DNA from: Rhizobium tumorigenes
GTDB taxonomy: Bacteria > Pseudomonadota > Alphaproteobacteria > Rhizobiales > Rhizobiaceae
Length of the DNA stretch: 64,000 nt
Assembly: GCF_003240565.2 (NCBI RefSeq)
Contig: NZ_CP117255.1
Location: 248,001 to 312,000, forward strand
Reading direction: 5' to 3'
Shown in pieces: positions 34,652 to 43,557 of the stretch. Each line of letters opens with the position of its first letter. Position 1 is the first letter of the stretch. The position numbers were made by a program, and so were the translations under genes. A model generated the notes under the pieces. That model was not told where the DNA came from. It saw only the letters and a program-made list of their open reading frames with translations, and did not search any database.

Positions 34652-34671
34652 CACAATATCGGCCGTCTGCC

Positions 34672-36489
34672 TCAGGAAAACACGCCCGCGCCCTGGTCGG
34701 CCGGGCCGGCGGCGCGGCGGAAGGGGGCGAACAATTCGCGGCCCATACCGAATTCGTTGTCCGACAGGTCGATCATGACTGGTGTGCGTTCCGCAAGGTC
34801 AGCGGCATCGACCATCAATTCAAGAGTGCCGGCGATGGCGTCGATGCGGATCATGTCGCCTTCCTGGATGCGCGCGATCGGGCCGCCGTCAACGGCTTCC
34901 GGAGTTACGTGGATCGCTGCCGGGATCTTGCCGGAGGCGCCGGACATGCGCCCGTCGGTGAGCAGTGCCACCCGGAAGCCGCGATCCTGAAGGACTCCGA
35001 GCGCCGGTGTCAGCTTGTGCAACTCCGGCATCCCGTTGGCTTTAGGTCCCTGGAAGCGCACCACGGCGACGAAGTCGCGGTTAAGCTTGCCGTCCTTGAA
35101 GGCTTCCTGCAACTCCTTCTGGTCGTGAAAGATCACCGCAGGGGCCTCGATGACGTGGCGCTCCGGCTTGACGGCAGAAATCTTGATGACTGCCTTGCCG
35201 AGATTTCCGCGCAGCATCTTCAGCCCACCATTGCCCTGGAACGGCATTTCGATACTGGCGAGCACCTTCGGATCGGCACTCTTCTCGGCCGACGGCTGGC
35301 GTGTGACCGTGCCGTTTTCGCCAAGCAGGGCGTCGACGGTATAAGCCTCCAGCCCATGGCCGAACACGGTTCTGACGTCGTCGTGCACGAGCCCGTGCTT
35401 CAACAGCTGCTTGATGAGGAAGCCCATGCCGCCGGCGGCATGAAAATGGTTCACGTCGGCCTGGCCGTTCGGATAGACGCGGGCCAGCAGCGGCACGGCG
35501 TCGGATAGCTCGGATATGTCCTGCCAGGTCAGCATGATGCCGGCCGCCCGTGCCATGGCGACGAGATGCATGGTGTGGTTGGTCGAGCCGCCGGTTGCGT
35601 GCAGGCCAACGACGCCGTTGACGATCGAGCGCTCGTCGATCATTTCGCCAGCTGGCGTGTATTCGTTGCCGAGCGCCGTGATTGCCAGCGCCCGTTTGGT
35701 CGCCTCGCGGGTGAGCGCCTCGCGCAAGGGCGTGCCGGGATTGACGAAGGAGGCGCCGGGCATGTGCAGGCCCATGATCTCCATCAGCATCTGGTTCGAG
35801 TTGGCGGTGCCGTAAAACGTGCAGGTACCCGGCCCATGGTAGGATTTGGACTCTGCTTCCAGCAACTCCGCCCTACCGACTTTACCTTCGGCGAACAACT
35901 GGCGGACGCGTGATTTCTCGTCGTTCGCAAGGCCCGATGTCATCGGCCCGGCGGGAATGAAGATCGCCGGCAGATGACCGAAACTCATGGCGGCAATGAA
36001 CAGGCCCGGCACGATCTTGTCGCAAACGCCGAGATAGACCGCGGCATCGAACATGTTGTGCGACAGGCCGACGGCCGCCGACATGGCGATCAGGTCGCGC
36101 GAAAAAAGCGACAGTTCCATGCCCGGCTGTCCCTGCGTCACGCCATCGCACATGGCTGGAACGCCGCCTGCCACCTGCGCGATGCCGCCGGCCTCGGTGG
36201 CAGCGGCCCGGATGATATCGGGATAGCGCTCGAAGGGCTGGTGGGCCGAAAGCATGTCGTTGTAGGACGTAATGATCCCGAGATTGACAACCTGATCTGC
36301 GGCCAGGGCATCCTTCTCGGAGGGGGAACAGACGGCGAAGCCGTGGGCCAGATTGGCGCAGCCGAGCGTGCTGCGCTGCGCGCCCTTGCTGCCCATGCTT
36401 CGCAGGCGACCCAGGTATCGTTCGCGGCTTGCCTTTGAGCGTTCGACGATGCGGGAGGTGATCGCAGATATGCGTGCGTCAGCTGACAT
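34672..36489 (-). CDS. edd: 6-phosphogluconate dehydratase
   Basis: Edd converts 6-phosphogluconate to 2-keto-3-deoxy-6-phosphogluconate, the first specific step of the Entner-Doudoroff pathway. The 605-residue protein is of normal length and of the IlvD/Edd iron-sulfur family. It has [60 protein letters not shown] and [20 protein letters not shown], all family landmarks with the cluster-binding Cys residues. It is the last gene of the zwf-pgl-edd unit, 68 bases after pgl. The KDPG aldolase (eda) is not in the window. Confidence 0.97.
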   Translation of the reverse strand: MSADARISAITSRIVERSKASRERYLGRLRSMGSKGAQRSTLGCANLAHGFAVCSPSEKDALAADQVVNLGIITSYNDMLSAHQPFERYPDIIRAAATEAGGIAQVAGGVPAMCDGVTQGQPGMELSLFSRDLIAMSAAVGLSHNMFDAAVYLGVCDKIVPGLFIAAMSFGHLPAIFIPAGPMTSGLANDEKSRVRQLFAEGKVGRAELLEAESKSYHGPGTCTFYGTANSNQMLMEIMGLHMPGASFVNPGTPLREALTREATKRALAITALGNEYTPAGEMIDERSIVNGVVGLHATGGSTNHTMHLVAMARAAGIMLTWQDISELSDAVPLLARVYPNGQADVNHFHAAGGMGFLIKQLLKHGLVHDDVRTVFGHGLEAYTVDALLGENGTVTRQPSAEKSADPKVLASIEMPFQGNGGLKMLRGNLGKAVIKISAVKPERHVIEAPAVIFHDQKELQEAFKDGKLNRDFVAVVRFQGPKANGMPELHKLTPALGVLQDRGFRVALLTDGRMSGASGKIPAAIHVTPEAVDGGPIARIQEGDMIRIDAIAGTLELMVDAADLAERTPVMIDLSDNEFGMGRELFAPFRRAAGPADQGAGVFS

Positions 36490-36557
36490 GAGGAACCCCT
36501 GTCTTCAATCGGTTGCCGTGTTTTTGTGGCGGCGCGGACGCGGCCTCCGGGCTCCGG

Positions 36558-37256
36558 TCAGGGAGCCCAATAGATTTCGACTGACGAGGCAGCCCGGCGC
36601 AGGATGGCGCGGATCGGCATCTCGGTCTCTTCGCCGGCAGCTTCTGCCTTGGCGAGAACGTCTTTCTTGCTCTCGCCCTCGATATGCAGCACCAGAAGGC
36701 GGGCATCGTGAAGGCTGGCAAAGGTGAAGGTCAGGCGCGGTTCGCCGGCCCCTTCGGCTTCCATGGTGATTATGCCGCGTGGTGTCTGGGGATCCAGCGC
36801 CTTGGCAAGATTGCTGCCGCCTGGAAAGAAGGAGGCCGTATGACCATCGCCGCCCATGCCGAGAATGGCGATATCGAACGGATCGTCGATGCCCCTGGTC
36901 TCGGCCGTCGCGATGACGGCGGATTTTTCGGCATCGGCCGCCGGCTGGTATAGCGGCAGGAATTTGGCTGCCGCCGCATTGTTCTTCAGAAGGTGCTGCT
37001 TGACCAGAAGATGGTTAGAACGTGGATTGTCGGCGGGCACGAAGCGCTCGTCGACCAGGGTTATGGTCACCTTGCTCCAGTCAATGGCGCGCGATGACAG
37101 CGCTTCGAAAAAAGCCTTTGGCGTCGAACCGCCGGAGACCGCGATGCTGGCCGTGCCCCGCGTGGCAACGGCAGCCGAAAGAGTTTCGGCAACCTTGTCC
37201 GCCAGACCGGTGGCGAGCGCCGCGCCGCTTTCAAAAGCATGCATGTTTGCTGTCAT
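36558..37256 (-). CDS. pgl: 6-phosphogluconolactonase
   Basis: Pgl hydrolyses 6-phosphogluconolactone produced by Zwf. The 232-residue protein has the sugar-phosphate-binding blocks TASIAVSGGSTPKAFFEAL, ITLVDERFVPADNPRSNHLL and FDIAILGMGGDGHTASFFPG, which are diagnostic for the DevB/Pgl type. It starts 10 bases after zwf and belongs to the same minus-strand operon. Confidence 0.96.
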   Translation of the reverse strand: MTANMHAFESGAALATGLADKVAETLSAAVATRGTASIAVSGGSTPKAFFEALSSRAIDWSKVTITLVDERFVPADNPRSNHLLVKQHLLKNNAAAAKFLPLYQPAADAEKSAVIATAETRGIDDPFDIAILGMGGDGHTASFFPGGSNLAKALDPQTPRGIITMEAEGAGEPRLTFTFASLHDARLLVLHIEGESKKDVLAKAEAAGEETEMPIRAILRRAASSVEIYWAP

Positions 37257-37266
37257 CGCAGTTGCC

Positions 37267-38742
37267 TCAGATTTCGTCGTGCCAGGTGCGTCCGTCGCGC
37301 TCGATCAGCGCGATCGATTGGCTTGGTCCCCAGGTGCCGGATGTGTAGCCCTGAACCTGCTGACCGGTGGTTTCCCAGCCCTTGAGGATCGGATCCACCC
37401 ACTTCCAAGCGGCCTCGACTTCGTCGCGGCGCATGAACAGAGTCTGGTTGTTGCGAATGACGTCCATCAGCAGCCGCTCGTAGGCATCGGCGCTGCGGAC
37501 GTGGAACGCATTGGCAAAGCTCATGTCGAGCGAAACGTTGCGCAGGCGCATGCCGCCCGGGCCCGGATCCTTGATCATCAGCGACTGCTTGACGCCTTCG
37601 TCAGGCTGCAGGCGGATGATCAGCTGGTTCTGCTGAACGCGGCCGGCAGCGGCGTCGAAGATAACGTGCGGCAAAGACTTGAAGGTGATGATGATTTCAG
37701 ACATGCGGCCGGCAAGACGCTTGCCGGTGCGGATGTAGAAGGGAACGCCGGCCCAGCGCCAGTTGCCGATTTCGGCCTTTATGGCAACAAAGGTTTCGGT
37801 GTTGGAAACGCCGCCCTCGAGTTCGTCAAGGTAGCCCTTGACTGGGCCGCCTGCCGAAGCGCCGGCACGGTACTGGCCCCGCACGGTTGCCTGCTCGACG
37901 TTGGAGGCGTTGATCGGCTTCAGGGCGCGCAGCACCTTGAGCTTCTCGTCGCGCACCGCTTCCTGGTCCATCGACGAGGGAATTTCCATCGCAACCAGGC
38001 AGACGAGTTGCATGATGTGGTTCTGCACCATGTCGCGCAGCGCGCCGGCGGTGTCGTAGTAACCGGCACGACCTTCGAGGCCGACGGATTCGGCAACGGT
38101 GATCTGCACGTGGTCAATGTGATTGGCGTTCCAAAGCGGCTCATAGAGCGCATTGGCAAACCGCAGTGCCATCAGGTTCTGGACGGTTTCCTTGCCGAGA
38201 TAGTGGTCGATGCGGAAGATCTGTTCTTCCTTGAACACCTTGCCGATCGTGTCGTTGAGTTCGAGTGCCGAGGCCAGGTCGCGGCCGATCGGCTTTTCGA
38301 CGACGATGCGCGTCGACTTTGTGATCAGCTTGTGATCGCGGATCTTTTCCGAGATGTCGCCGAAAATGCCAGGCGCAACGGCCAGGTAGAAAGCACGGAC
38401 GCGGTCTTTCCCGTCGTCGAGAAGCTTCTTCAGCTTGTCCCAGCCGGCATCGGACTTGGCGTCGACCGGAATGTAGAACAGGCGCGCGAGGAATTTTGCG
38501 ACTTCTTCCTCTTTGTACTCGCCCTTCTTCAGGTGTTCCTTGAGGGCGGCCTTCGCGAAGTTGCGATATTCCTCATCGGAAAGTGCGCTGCGGGATGCGC
38601 CGATGATGCGGGTCGGCTCGGTGAACTGGCCTTCGATCTGCCGATGATACAGGGCGGGCAAAAGCTTGCGCTCGGCAAGATCGCCACTGCCACCGAATAC
38701 GACATAGTCAAAGGGTTCGACGGGGATGATTTGGCTGCTCAT
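37267..38742 (-). CDS. zwf: glucose-6-phosphate 1-dehydrogenase
   Basis: Zwf oxidises glucose-6-phosphate and reduces NAD(P). The 491-residue protein has the nucleotide-binding opening YVVFGGSGDLAERKLLPALY and the catalytic signature FRIDHYLGKETVQNLMALRF with its conserved His and Lys. Length is normal. It is the first gene of zwf-pgl-edd. The 128 bases upstream contain a 10-bp inverted repeat that may be an operator. In Sinorhizobium these three genes also follow the agl operon, and they supply the main route of glucose breakdown in rhizobia. Confidence 0.97.
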   Translation of the reverse strand: MSSQIIPVEPFDYVVFGGSGDLAERKLLPALYHRQIEGQFTEPTRIIGASRSALSDEEYRNFAKAALKEHLKKGEYKEEEVAKFLARLFYIPVDAKSDAGWDKLKKLLDDGKDRVRAFYLAVAPGIFGDISEKIRDHKLITKSTRIVVEKPIGRDLASALELNDTIGKVFKEEQIFRIDHYLGKETVQNLMALRFANALYEPLWNANHIDHVQITVAESVGLEGRAGYYDTAGALRDMVQNHIMQLVCLVAMEIPSSMDQEAVRDEKLKVLRALKPINASNVEQATVRGQYRAGASAGGPVKGYLDELEGGVSNTETFVAIKAEIGNWRWAGVPFYIRTGKRLAGRMSEIIITFKSLPHVIFDAAAGRVQQNQLIIRLQPDEGVKQSLMIKDPGPGGMRLRNVSLDMSFANAFHVRSADAYERLLMDVIRNNQTLFMRRDEVEAAWKWVDPILKGWETTGQQVQGYTSGTWGPSQSIALIERDGRTWHDEI

Positions 38743-38771
38743 GAGGTGTCTCTCAATCAGACTGGGGTGGC

Positions 38772-38801
38772 GCCTTTTTAATCTAATCGATTTAAAAAGG
38801 C
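38772..38801 (-). promoter_or_regulatory. inverted repeat upstream of zwf
   Basis: GCCTTTTTAA and TTAAAAAGGC form perfect 10-base arms around a 10-base centre that itself contains part of the palindrome AATCGATT (38785-38792). It lies 30 bases before the zwf start codon. There is no T-run after it in the zwf direction, so an operator is more likely than a terminator. The regulator is unknown. Confidence 0.5.
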
Positions 38802-38870
38802 CAGTGTGCGTTGCAAGGAATCTCTACTCTGCTTGTAAAACGAATTGTGATCGACGCAAACGGCAAAAGG

Positions 38871-40169
38871 TCAAAACCTGTCGCGCAGCGCAAACCATGT
38901 CAGTGCGAGGAACAGAAGCGGCGCCCGGAAGCGACCGCCGCCGGGGAAGGCGGGGATGTCGAGCGACCGGAACAGATCGAGGTCCGTCGAGCCGCCAAGC
39001 ACCATGTCGGCATAGAGCTTGCCGCAATAGTTCGCCAGCATCACGCCATGGCCTGAATAGCCGCCGATCGAGGTGACGCCGGGCATGACCTCACGCACGA
39101 ACGGTTGCCGCGTCATGGTGATGCCGACCGATCCGCCCCACGCATGGCTGATCTCGATGTCTATCAACGCCGGATAAATCTCCGAGATCTGCCGGACGAT
39201 GTGTTGCTTTATGTCGCGCGGATTGTCAGCCGTATAGGCCTCGCGGCCGCCGAACAGCAGCCTGCCGTCCTTGGACTTGCGAAAATAGCGCACCACAAAG
39301 CGCGAATCAGCCACGGCTTCCCCACCGGGGATGATGCCGGGGAACTTGTCGAGCGGCACTGTCGTTCCGATGAACGAGCGCAGCGGCATGACATGGCCGG
39401 AGGTCACCGGTTCCAGATTGCCGATATAGCCGTTGCAGGCGATGAGCACGCGGCGGGCTGTTATCGTCCCGGACGGCGTGTCGATCATGGTCTTGCCGCC
39501 GGATTGGCGGATGGCGGTGGCCTTGGTCATCTCGAAGATCGAGGCGCCTGCCGCCTGCGCCACGCGGGCCAGCCCGATCAACAGCTTCAGGGGGTGGATA
39601 TGGCCGGTGCCGACATCGCGCACGCCGCAGAAATAGCGCGTCGATCCGAGCCTCTCCTGCGTTTCCGCCTGGTCCATGAACTTCATGTGCGGATAATCGT
39701 AGCGCGTGGCGGCGATCTCGGCATTCTCGACATAGGCCTGTCGGTACCCCTTCTTGTGGGCAACATTCATCTGGCCCGGCATGTAGTCGATGTCGATCCC
39801 GTTTTCCTTGGCGAAATCGAGAAGGTTGTGCTTGGCGCGCTCAGCAAGAGCGAACAGCGCCTTGGAGCGCTCGTAGCCGAGCGTCTCCTCCAGCTCTTCC
39901 GGCCACCAGCGCTGGCCCGTGCCCAGCTGGCCGCCGTTGCGCCCCGAAGCGCCATCTCCAAAACGCTCTGCCTCGATCAGCACGACGTCGACGCCTGCCT
40001 TGGCAAGATTATAGGCGGCCTGCAGCCCGGTATAACCGCCGCCGACGATGGCGACGTCGGCGTTGCGCGAGCCGTCGAGTGTCGGATAGGTCGGCCGTTC
40101 GCCCGAGGTCGCCTGGTACCAGGACAGGCCGGGGGCGATGGGGCTTTGCCACGTATCGGATAATGCCAT
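38871..40169 (-). CDS. FAD-dependent amine oxidoreductase, PuuB/OrdL-like
   Basis: This 432-residue flavoprotein of the DAO (D-amino-acid oxidase) family has the FAD-binding motif ADVAIVGGGYTGLQAAYNLA (about 33-52), followed by ERFGDGASGRNGGQLGTGQR. Its C-terminal block SIGGYSGHGVMLANYCGKLY is typical of gamma-glutamylputrescine oxidase (PuuB) and related OrdL proteins. The gene follows a glutamine-synthetase-like gene by 15 bases, the pairing expected for PuuA-PuuB putrescine breakdown. The exact amine is not certain from sequence. The potFGHI importer 5 kb away makes putrescine a reasonable substrate. Confidence 0.85.
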   Translation of the reverse strand: MALSDTWQSPIAPGLSWYQATSGERPTYPTLDGSRNADVAIVGGGYTGLQAAYNLAKAGVDVVLIEAERFGDGASGRNGGQLGTGQRWWPEELEETLGYERSKALFALAERAKHNLLDFAKENGIDIDYMPGQMNVAHKKGYRQAYVENAEIAATRYDYPHMKFMDQAETQERLGSTRYFCGVRDVGTGHIHPLKLLIGLARVAQAAGASIFEMTKATAIRQSGGKTMIDTPSGTITARRVLIACNGYIGNLEPVTSGHVMPLRSFIGTTVPLDKFPGIIPGGEAVADSRFVVRYFRKSKDGRLLFGGREAYTADNPRDIKQHIVRQISEIYPALIDIEISHAWGGSVGITMTRQPFVREVMPGVTSIGGYSGHGVMLANYCGKLYADMVLGGSTDLDLFRSLDIPAFPGGGRFRAPLLFLALTWFALRDRF

Positions 40170-40184
40170 CAGCAGTGTCTCGTT

Positions 40185-41618
40185 TTAAACGTTGAGCAGC
40201 AGGAACTCGCGTTCCCACGGGCTGATCACCTGCATGAAGGTTTCGAACTCGCCGCGCTTGACGCCCGCGTAGAGGCCGATGAACTCACGCCCGAATACCT
40301 CCTCGAAAGCTGGTTCGCCTTCCAGAAGGGCAATGGCCTCCAGCAGGCCGCGCGGCAGGTCGATCGATCCCTCGTTGGCCGAATCCTCGGTCGGCGCCGT
40401 CGGTTCGATCTCGCGGGTGATCCCGAGCAGGCCGGAGGCGAGCGATGCCGCGAGCGCCAGGTAGGGGTTGGCATCGGAACTTGGAAGGCGGTTCTCGACG
40501 CGACGGGCCTGCGGGTCCGAGACGGGTACCCGGAAGGCGGTGGTGCGGTTGTCGTAGCCCCAGGCATTGTTCACCGGGCAGGACATGTTCGGCATCAGCC
40601 GGCGATAGGAATTGACGTAGGGCGCCAGCATCGACAGCGCGCTTGGCACGTATTTCTGCATGCCGCCGATGAAGTGGAAGAACGCCTTCGATGGCGAGCC
40701 GTCTTCGTTTGAAAACACATTGCGGCCAGTCTCGATATTGACGATCGACTGGTGGATATGCATCGCCGAGCCCGGCTGCGCCTGCATCGGCTTGGCCATG
40801 AAGGTGGCGTAGATATTGTGTTTCAGCGCCGCCTCGCGGATGGTCCGCTTGAACATGAAGACCTGGTCGGCGAGTTCGATCGGGTCGCCGTGACGAAGGT
40901 TGATTTCCAGCTGCGCCGGACCTTCCTCGTGGATCAGCGTGTCGATCTCGAGGCCCTGCTTTTCGGAGAAGTGGTAGATATCGTCGATCAACTCGTCGAA
41001 TTCGTTGATGCCGGCGATCGAATATCCCTGGCCGGCAAGGATCGTCCGTCCGGACCGGCCCTTTGGCGGATGCAGCGGATAGTCGGGGTCGTCGTTCTTG
41101 GCGACGAGATAGAACTCGATTTCGGGCGCCACCACCGCTTTCCAGCCACGCGCCTGGTAGAGCGCCATCACCCGCTTCAACAGGTTGCGCGGCGTATAGG
41201 ACACCTGCTGGCCGTCGGAGTCGACGATGTCGCAAATGACCTGCGCCGTCGGGTCGCTTTCCCACGGCACGACAGAAAGCGTCGACAAGTCCGGCACCAG
41301 CTTGAGGTCGCTGTCGCGCGGCTCGTAGCGAAAGCTCTCGGTCTCCTCGGGATACTCGCCCGAGATCGTGTGGCGGTAGATCGCCGAGGGCAGGGCCAGC
41401 GAGGTGTTGGAGGTGAACTTCGATGCCGGCATCATCTTGCCGCGCGGCACGCCGGCAAGGTCTGGGGTGATGCATTCGATATCCTCGATGCCCCGCACCC
41501 TCAGCCATTGGACCGCTTCCTTCCAATCGGACACGCCTCGAGCCGACCGCAGGCTCGGCGGAACGCTCTTCGATTTGGATACGGGCTTGGCGGGTTTAAG
41601 CAGGCTCTTTTTGGATGG
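40185..41618 (-). CDS. glutamine synthetase family protein, PuuA-like
   Basis: This 477-residue GS-fold ligase has the ATP and glutamate-site motifs: AGVPRGKMMPASKF near the N-terminus, APEIEFYLV, EEGPAQLEINLRHGDPIELA, KPMQAQPGSAMHIHQSIVNI and MSCPVNNAWGYDNRTTAFRV. The NxGDPVxLAD-like site and the basic, Pro/Lys-rich N-terminus fit gamma-glutamylpolyamine synthetases rather than housekeeping GlnA. With the PuuB-like gene after it, the likely role is glutamylation of putrescine or another amine. The start is uncertain: the ATG at 41618 gives MPSKKSLLKP, and an in-frame ATG at 41639 is also possible. Confidence 0.87.
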   Translation of the reverse strand, partial: PSKKSLLKPAKPVSKSKSVPPSLRSARGVSDWKEAVQWLRVRGIEDIECITPDLAGVPRGKMMPASKFTSNTSLALPSAIYRHTISGEYPEETESFRYEPRDSDLKLVPDLSTLSVVPWESDPTAQVICDIVDSDGQQVSYTPRNLLKRVMALYQARGWKAVVAPEIEFYLVAKNDDPDYPLHPPKGRSGRTILAGQGYSIAGINEFDELIDDIYHFSEKQGLEIDTLIHEEGPAQLEINLRHGDPIELADQVFMFKRTIREAALKHNIYATFMAKPMQAQPGSAMHIHQSIVNIETGRNVFSNEDGSPSKAFFHFIGGMQKYVPSALSMLAPYVNSYRRLMPNMSCPVNNAWGYDNRTTAFRVPVSDPQARRVENRLPSSDANPYLALAASLASGLLGITREIEPTAPTEDSANEGSIDLPRGLLEAIALLEGEPAFEEVFGREFIGLYAGVKRGEFETFMQVISPWEREFLLLNV

Positions 41619-41765
41619 CATGAAACACCGGGTTCGCATTGATCTAAGGCGACATCATAACGGCAGTTTGCTAATTGGCGAGTGACAACCTGCCGTGTTT
41701 TCCGCAAATGACAAGTCGGAGGCCGGCTCCGAAGCCTCAAGCTGGCATGCGAGAAGGAATTTAGC

Positions 41766-42947
41766 GTGGATCGCAAATGTGATGTCGTCATTATCGGCGC
41801 GGGCGCTGCCGGCATGATGTGCGCCATCCGCGCCGGCCAGCGTGGACGCTCGGTGATCGTGCTCGATCATGCCGCTGCTCCCGGTGAAAAGATCCGCATC
41901 TCCGGGGGCGGGCGCTGTAATTTCACCAATATCCACACGACGCCGAAGAATTTTCTCTCCGCCAATCCGCATTTCGCCAAGTCCGCCCTGGCGCGTTTCA
42001 CGCCGCAGGAATTTGTCGCCATGGTCGATCGCCATCGCATTGCCTGGCATGAAAAGACGCTTGGCCAGCTGTTTTGCGACGACAGCGCCAAGGACATTGT
42101 CCGGATGCTGATGGAGGAGATGCGCGATGCGGGTGTCATGCTGAAGCTGAAGACGACCGTATCGGACGTCACACCTTCGGTTGGCGGCTTTCTTGTCTCG
42201 ACCGACGAAGACACGATAGAAGCAACGTCGCTGGTCATTGCCACCGGTGGCAAATCTATCCCCAAAATGGGGGCGACCGGCTTTGCCTACAGGATCGCCG
42301 AGCAATTCGGGCAGCCGCTGATCGAGACACGCCCCGGTCTGGTGCCGCTGACGCTCGATCCGTCGCTGCTGGAGCGTCTGGCACCTCTTTCCGGTATCGC
42401 AGCGCCCGCCGAGATCCGCAGCGGCAAGACCGGCTTTCGCGAGGCGCTGCTGTTCACGCACCGCGGCCTCAGTGGCCCGGCCGTCCTCCAGGCCTCTTCC
42501 TACTGGCGGGAAGGCGAGGAAATCACACTGGTCATCGAGCCCGAGATCGACGTGTTCGCAAAGTTGAAGGCTGCGCGACAGGCAAACGGTCGCATTGCGG
42601 CGCAGACTGCACTCGCCGAATTCCTGCCGAAGCGCCTGGCGCAATACGTTGCCGAAGCGGAGGGTTTCACCGGCAATCTCGCCGACCAGCCCGACAAGCA
42701 GTTGCAGCGACTGGCCGCAGCAGTCCAGGATTGGAAGATCAAGCCCGCCGGCTCCGAGGGATATCGTACTGCCGAGGTGACACTCGGCGGCGTCGATACG
42801 AAGGCGCTCGATTCGCGCACGATGCAGGCAAAGAATGTGCCGGGACTGTTCTTTATCGGCGAATGCGTCGATGTTACCGGCTGGCTTGGCGGCTACAATT
42901 TCCAGTGGGCCTGGGCTTCGGGCTACGTGGCTGGCGAAGCGGCGTAA
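41766..42947 (+). CDS. HI0933/YhiN-family flavoprotein
   Basis: This 393-residue predicted FAD-dependent oxidoreductase opens with the dinucleotide-binding motif VVIIGAGAAGMMCAIRAGQR. The family block SGGGRCNFTN follows at about 53-62, with a late LFFIGECVDVTGWLGGYNFQ and WAWASGYVAGE. The family is widespread but its biochemical role is not settled. The start is GTG at 41766, preceded by GAGAAGGA. It is transcribed divergently from the PuuA-like gene. Confidence 0.85.
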   Translation: MDRKCDVVIIGAGAAGMMCAIRAGQRGRSVIVLDHAAAPGEKIRISGGGRCNFTNIHTTPKNFLSANPHFAKSALARFTPQEFVAMVDRHRIAWHEKTLGQLFCDDSAKDIVRMLMEEMRDAGVMLKLKTTVSDVTPSVGGFLVSTDEDTIEATSLVIATGGKSIPKMGATGFAYRIAEQFGQPLIETRPGLVPLTLDPSLLERLAPLSGIAAPAEIRSGKTGFREALLFTHRGLSGPAVLQASSYWREGEEITLVIEPEIDVFAKLKAARQANGRIAAQTALAEFLPKRLAQYVAEAEGFTGNLADQPDKQLQRLAAAVQDWKIKPAGSEGYRTAEVTLGGVDTKALDSRTMQAKNVPGLFFIGECVDVTGWLGGYNFQWAWASGYVAGEAA

Positions 42948-43097
42948 GCTTAATTAGCTGCGAAGCACATTCAAGACTTGTTAACAGCCGTGCTGCATGA
43001 TGTACTTTACCGGTGTTGAAGGTCTGCCCAATATTAGTGGTTGCAGGCTGGCCGCATCAGCGGTTATCGTGTCAGTGTCGAAATGGGATACGTGCTC

Positions 43098-43241
43098 ATG
43101 AACAAGACATCGCGTCGCGCTCGCGCAATCGCCATCTCTCAAACCCAGGACAGTGCCAAGCTATTTGCTATCCGCTTGGCAATGCTCGCGACCGGTGCGA
43201 CGGCTGCCTGTATCGCCTATATGGTGTCGCGCGCCATCTGA
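43098..43241 (+). CDS. small membrane protein (candidate)
   Basis: This 47-codon ORF has a basic N-terminus (MNKTSRRARAIAISQTQD) and one hydrophobic segment (FAIRLAMLATGATAACIAYM). That is the layout of a small inner-membrane protein. In-frame alternatives start at 43083 and 43041. The ribosome site is weak. No family is recognised, and it lies in an otherwise empty 610-base gap. Confidence 0.4.
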   Translation: MNKTSRRARAIAISQTQDSAKLFAIRLAMLATGATAACIAYMVSRAI

Positions 43242-43557
43242 CCGGATTCATTCAAGACTTCTTAGTCGCCCCGGTGACACCGCGTTCTCCAGTTGTGCCC
43301 GGCTCTGACCTTCGTATCTCCTCCCTGGCAAAAGAGTTTCTTTCAAACTTAGCGTACTAACCTTCTTTATCCGAATATTAACGGGTTTTCGGCAGTATTC
43401 GCCTTACAAAGGGGCGTTTCTCCGGCAAGCAGAAACGACGCAATGATTGCCTCCCGCCGCCACGCGGGACCCCACCTGTGATCCAAAATTCAGGGGATAC
43501 ACCCAGTCAGCGCCGCCGCGCCGACGGAGCGGTTGTGTATTGGAAGGCAAGGCCCGA
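43242..43557. other. intergenic region before chemoreceptor gene
   Basis: This 316-base stretch has no convincing ORF. It holds one TTAAC half-site near 43377 and a GC-rich part close to the chemoreceptor gene. I see no clear promoter, terminator or operator. Confidence 0.5.
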
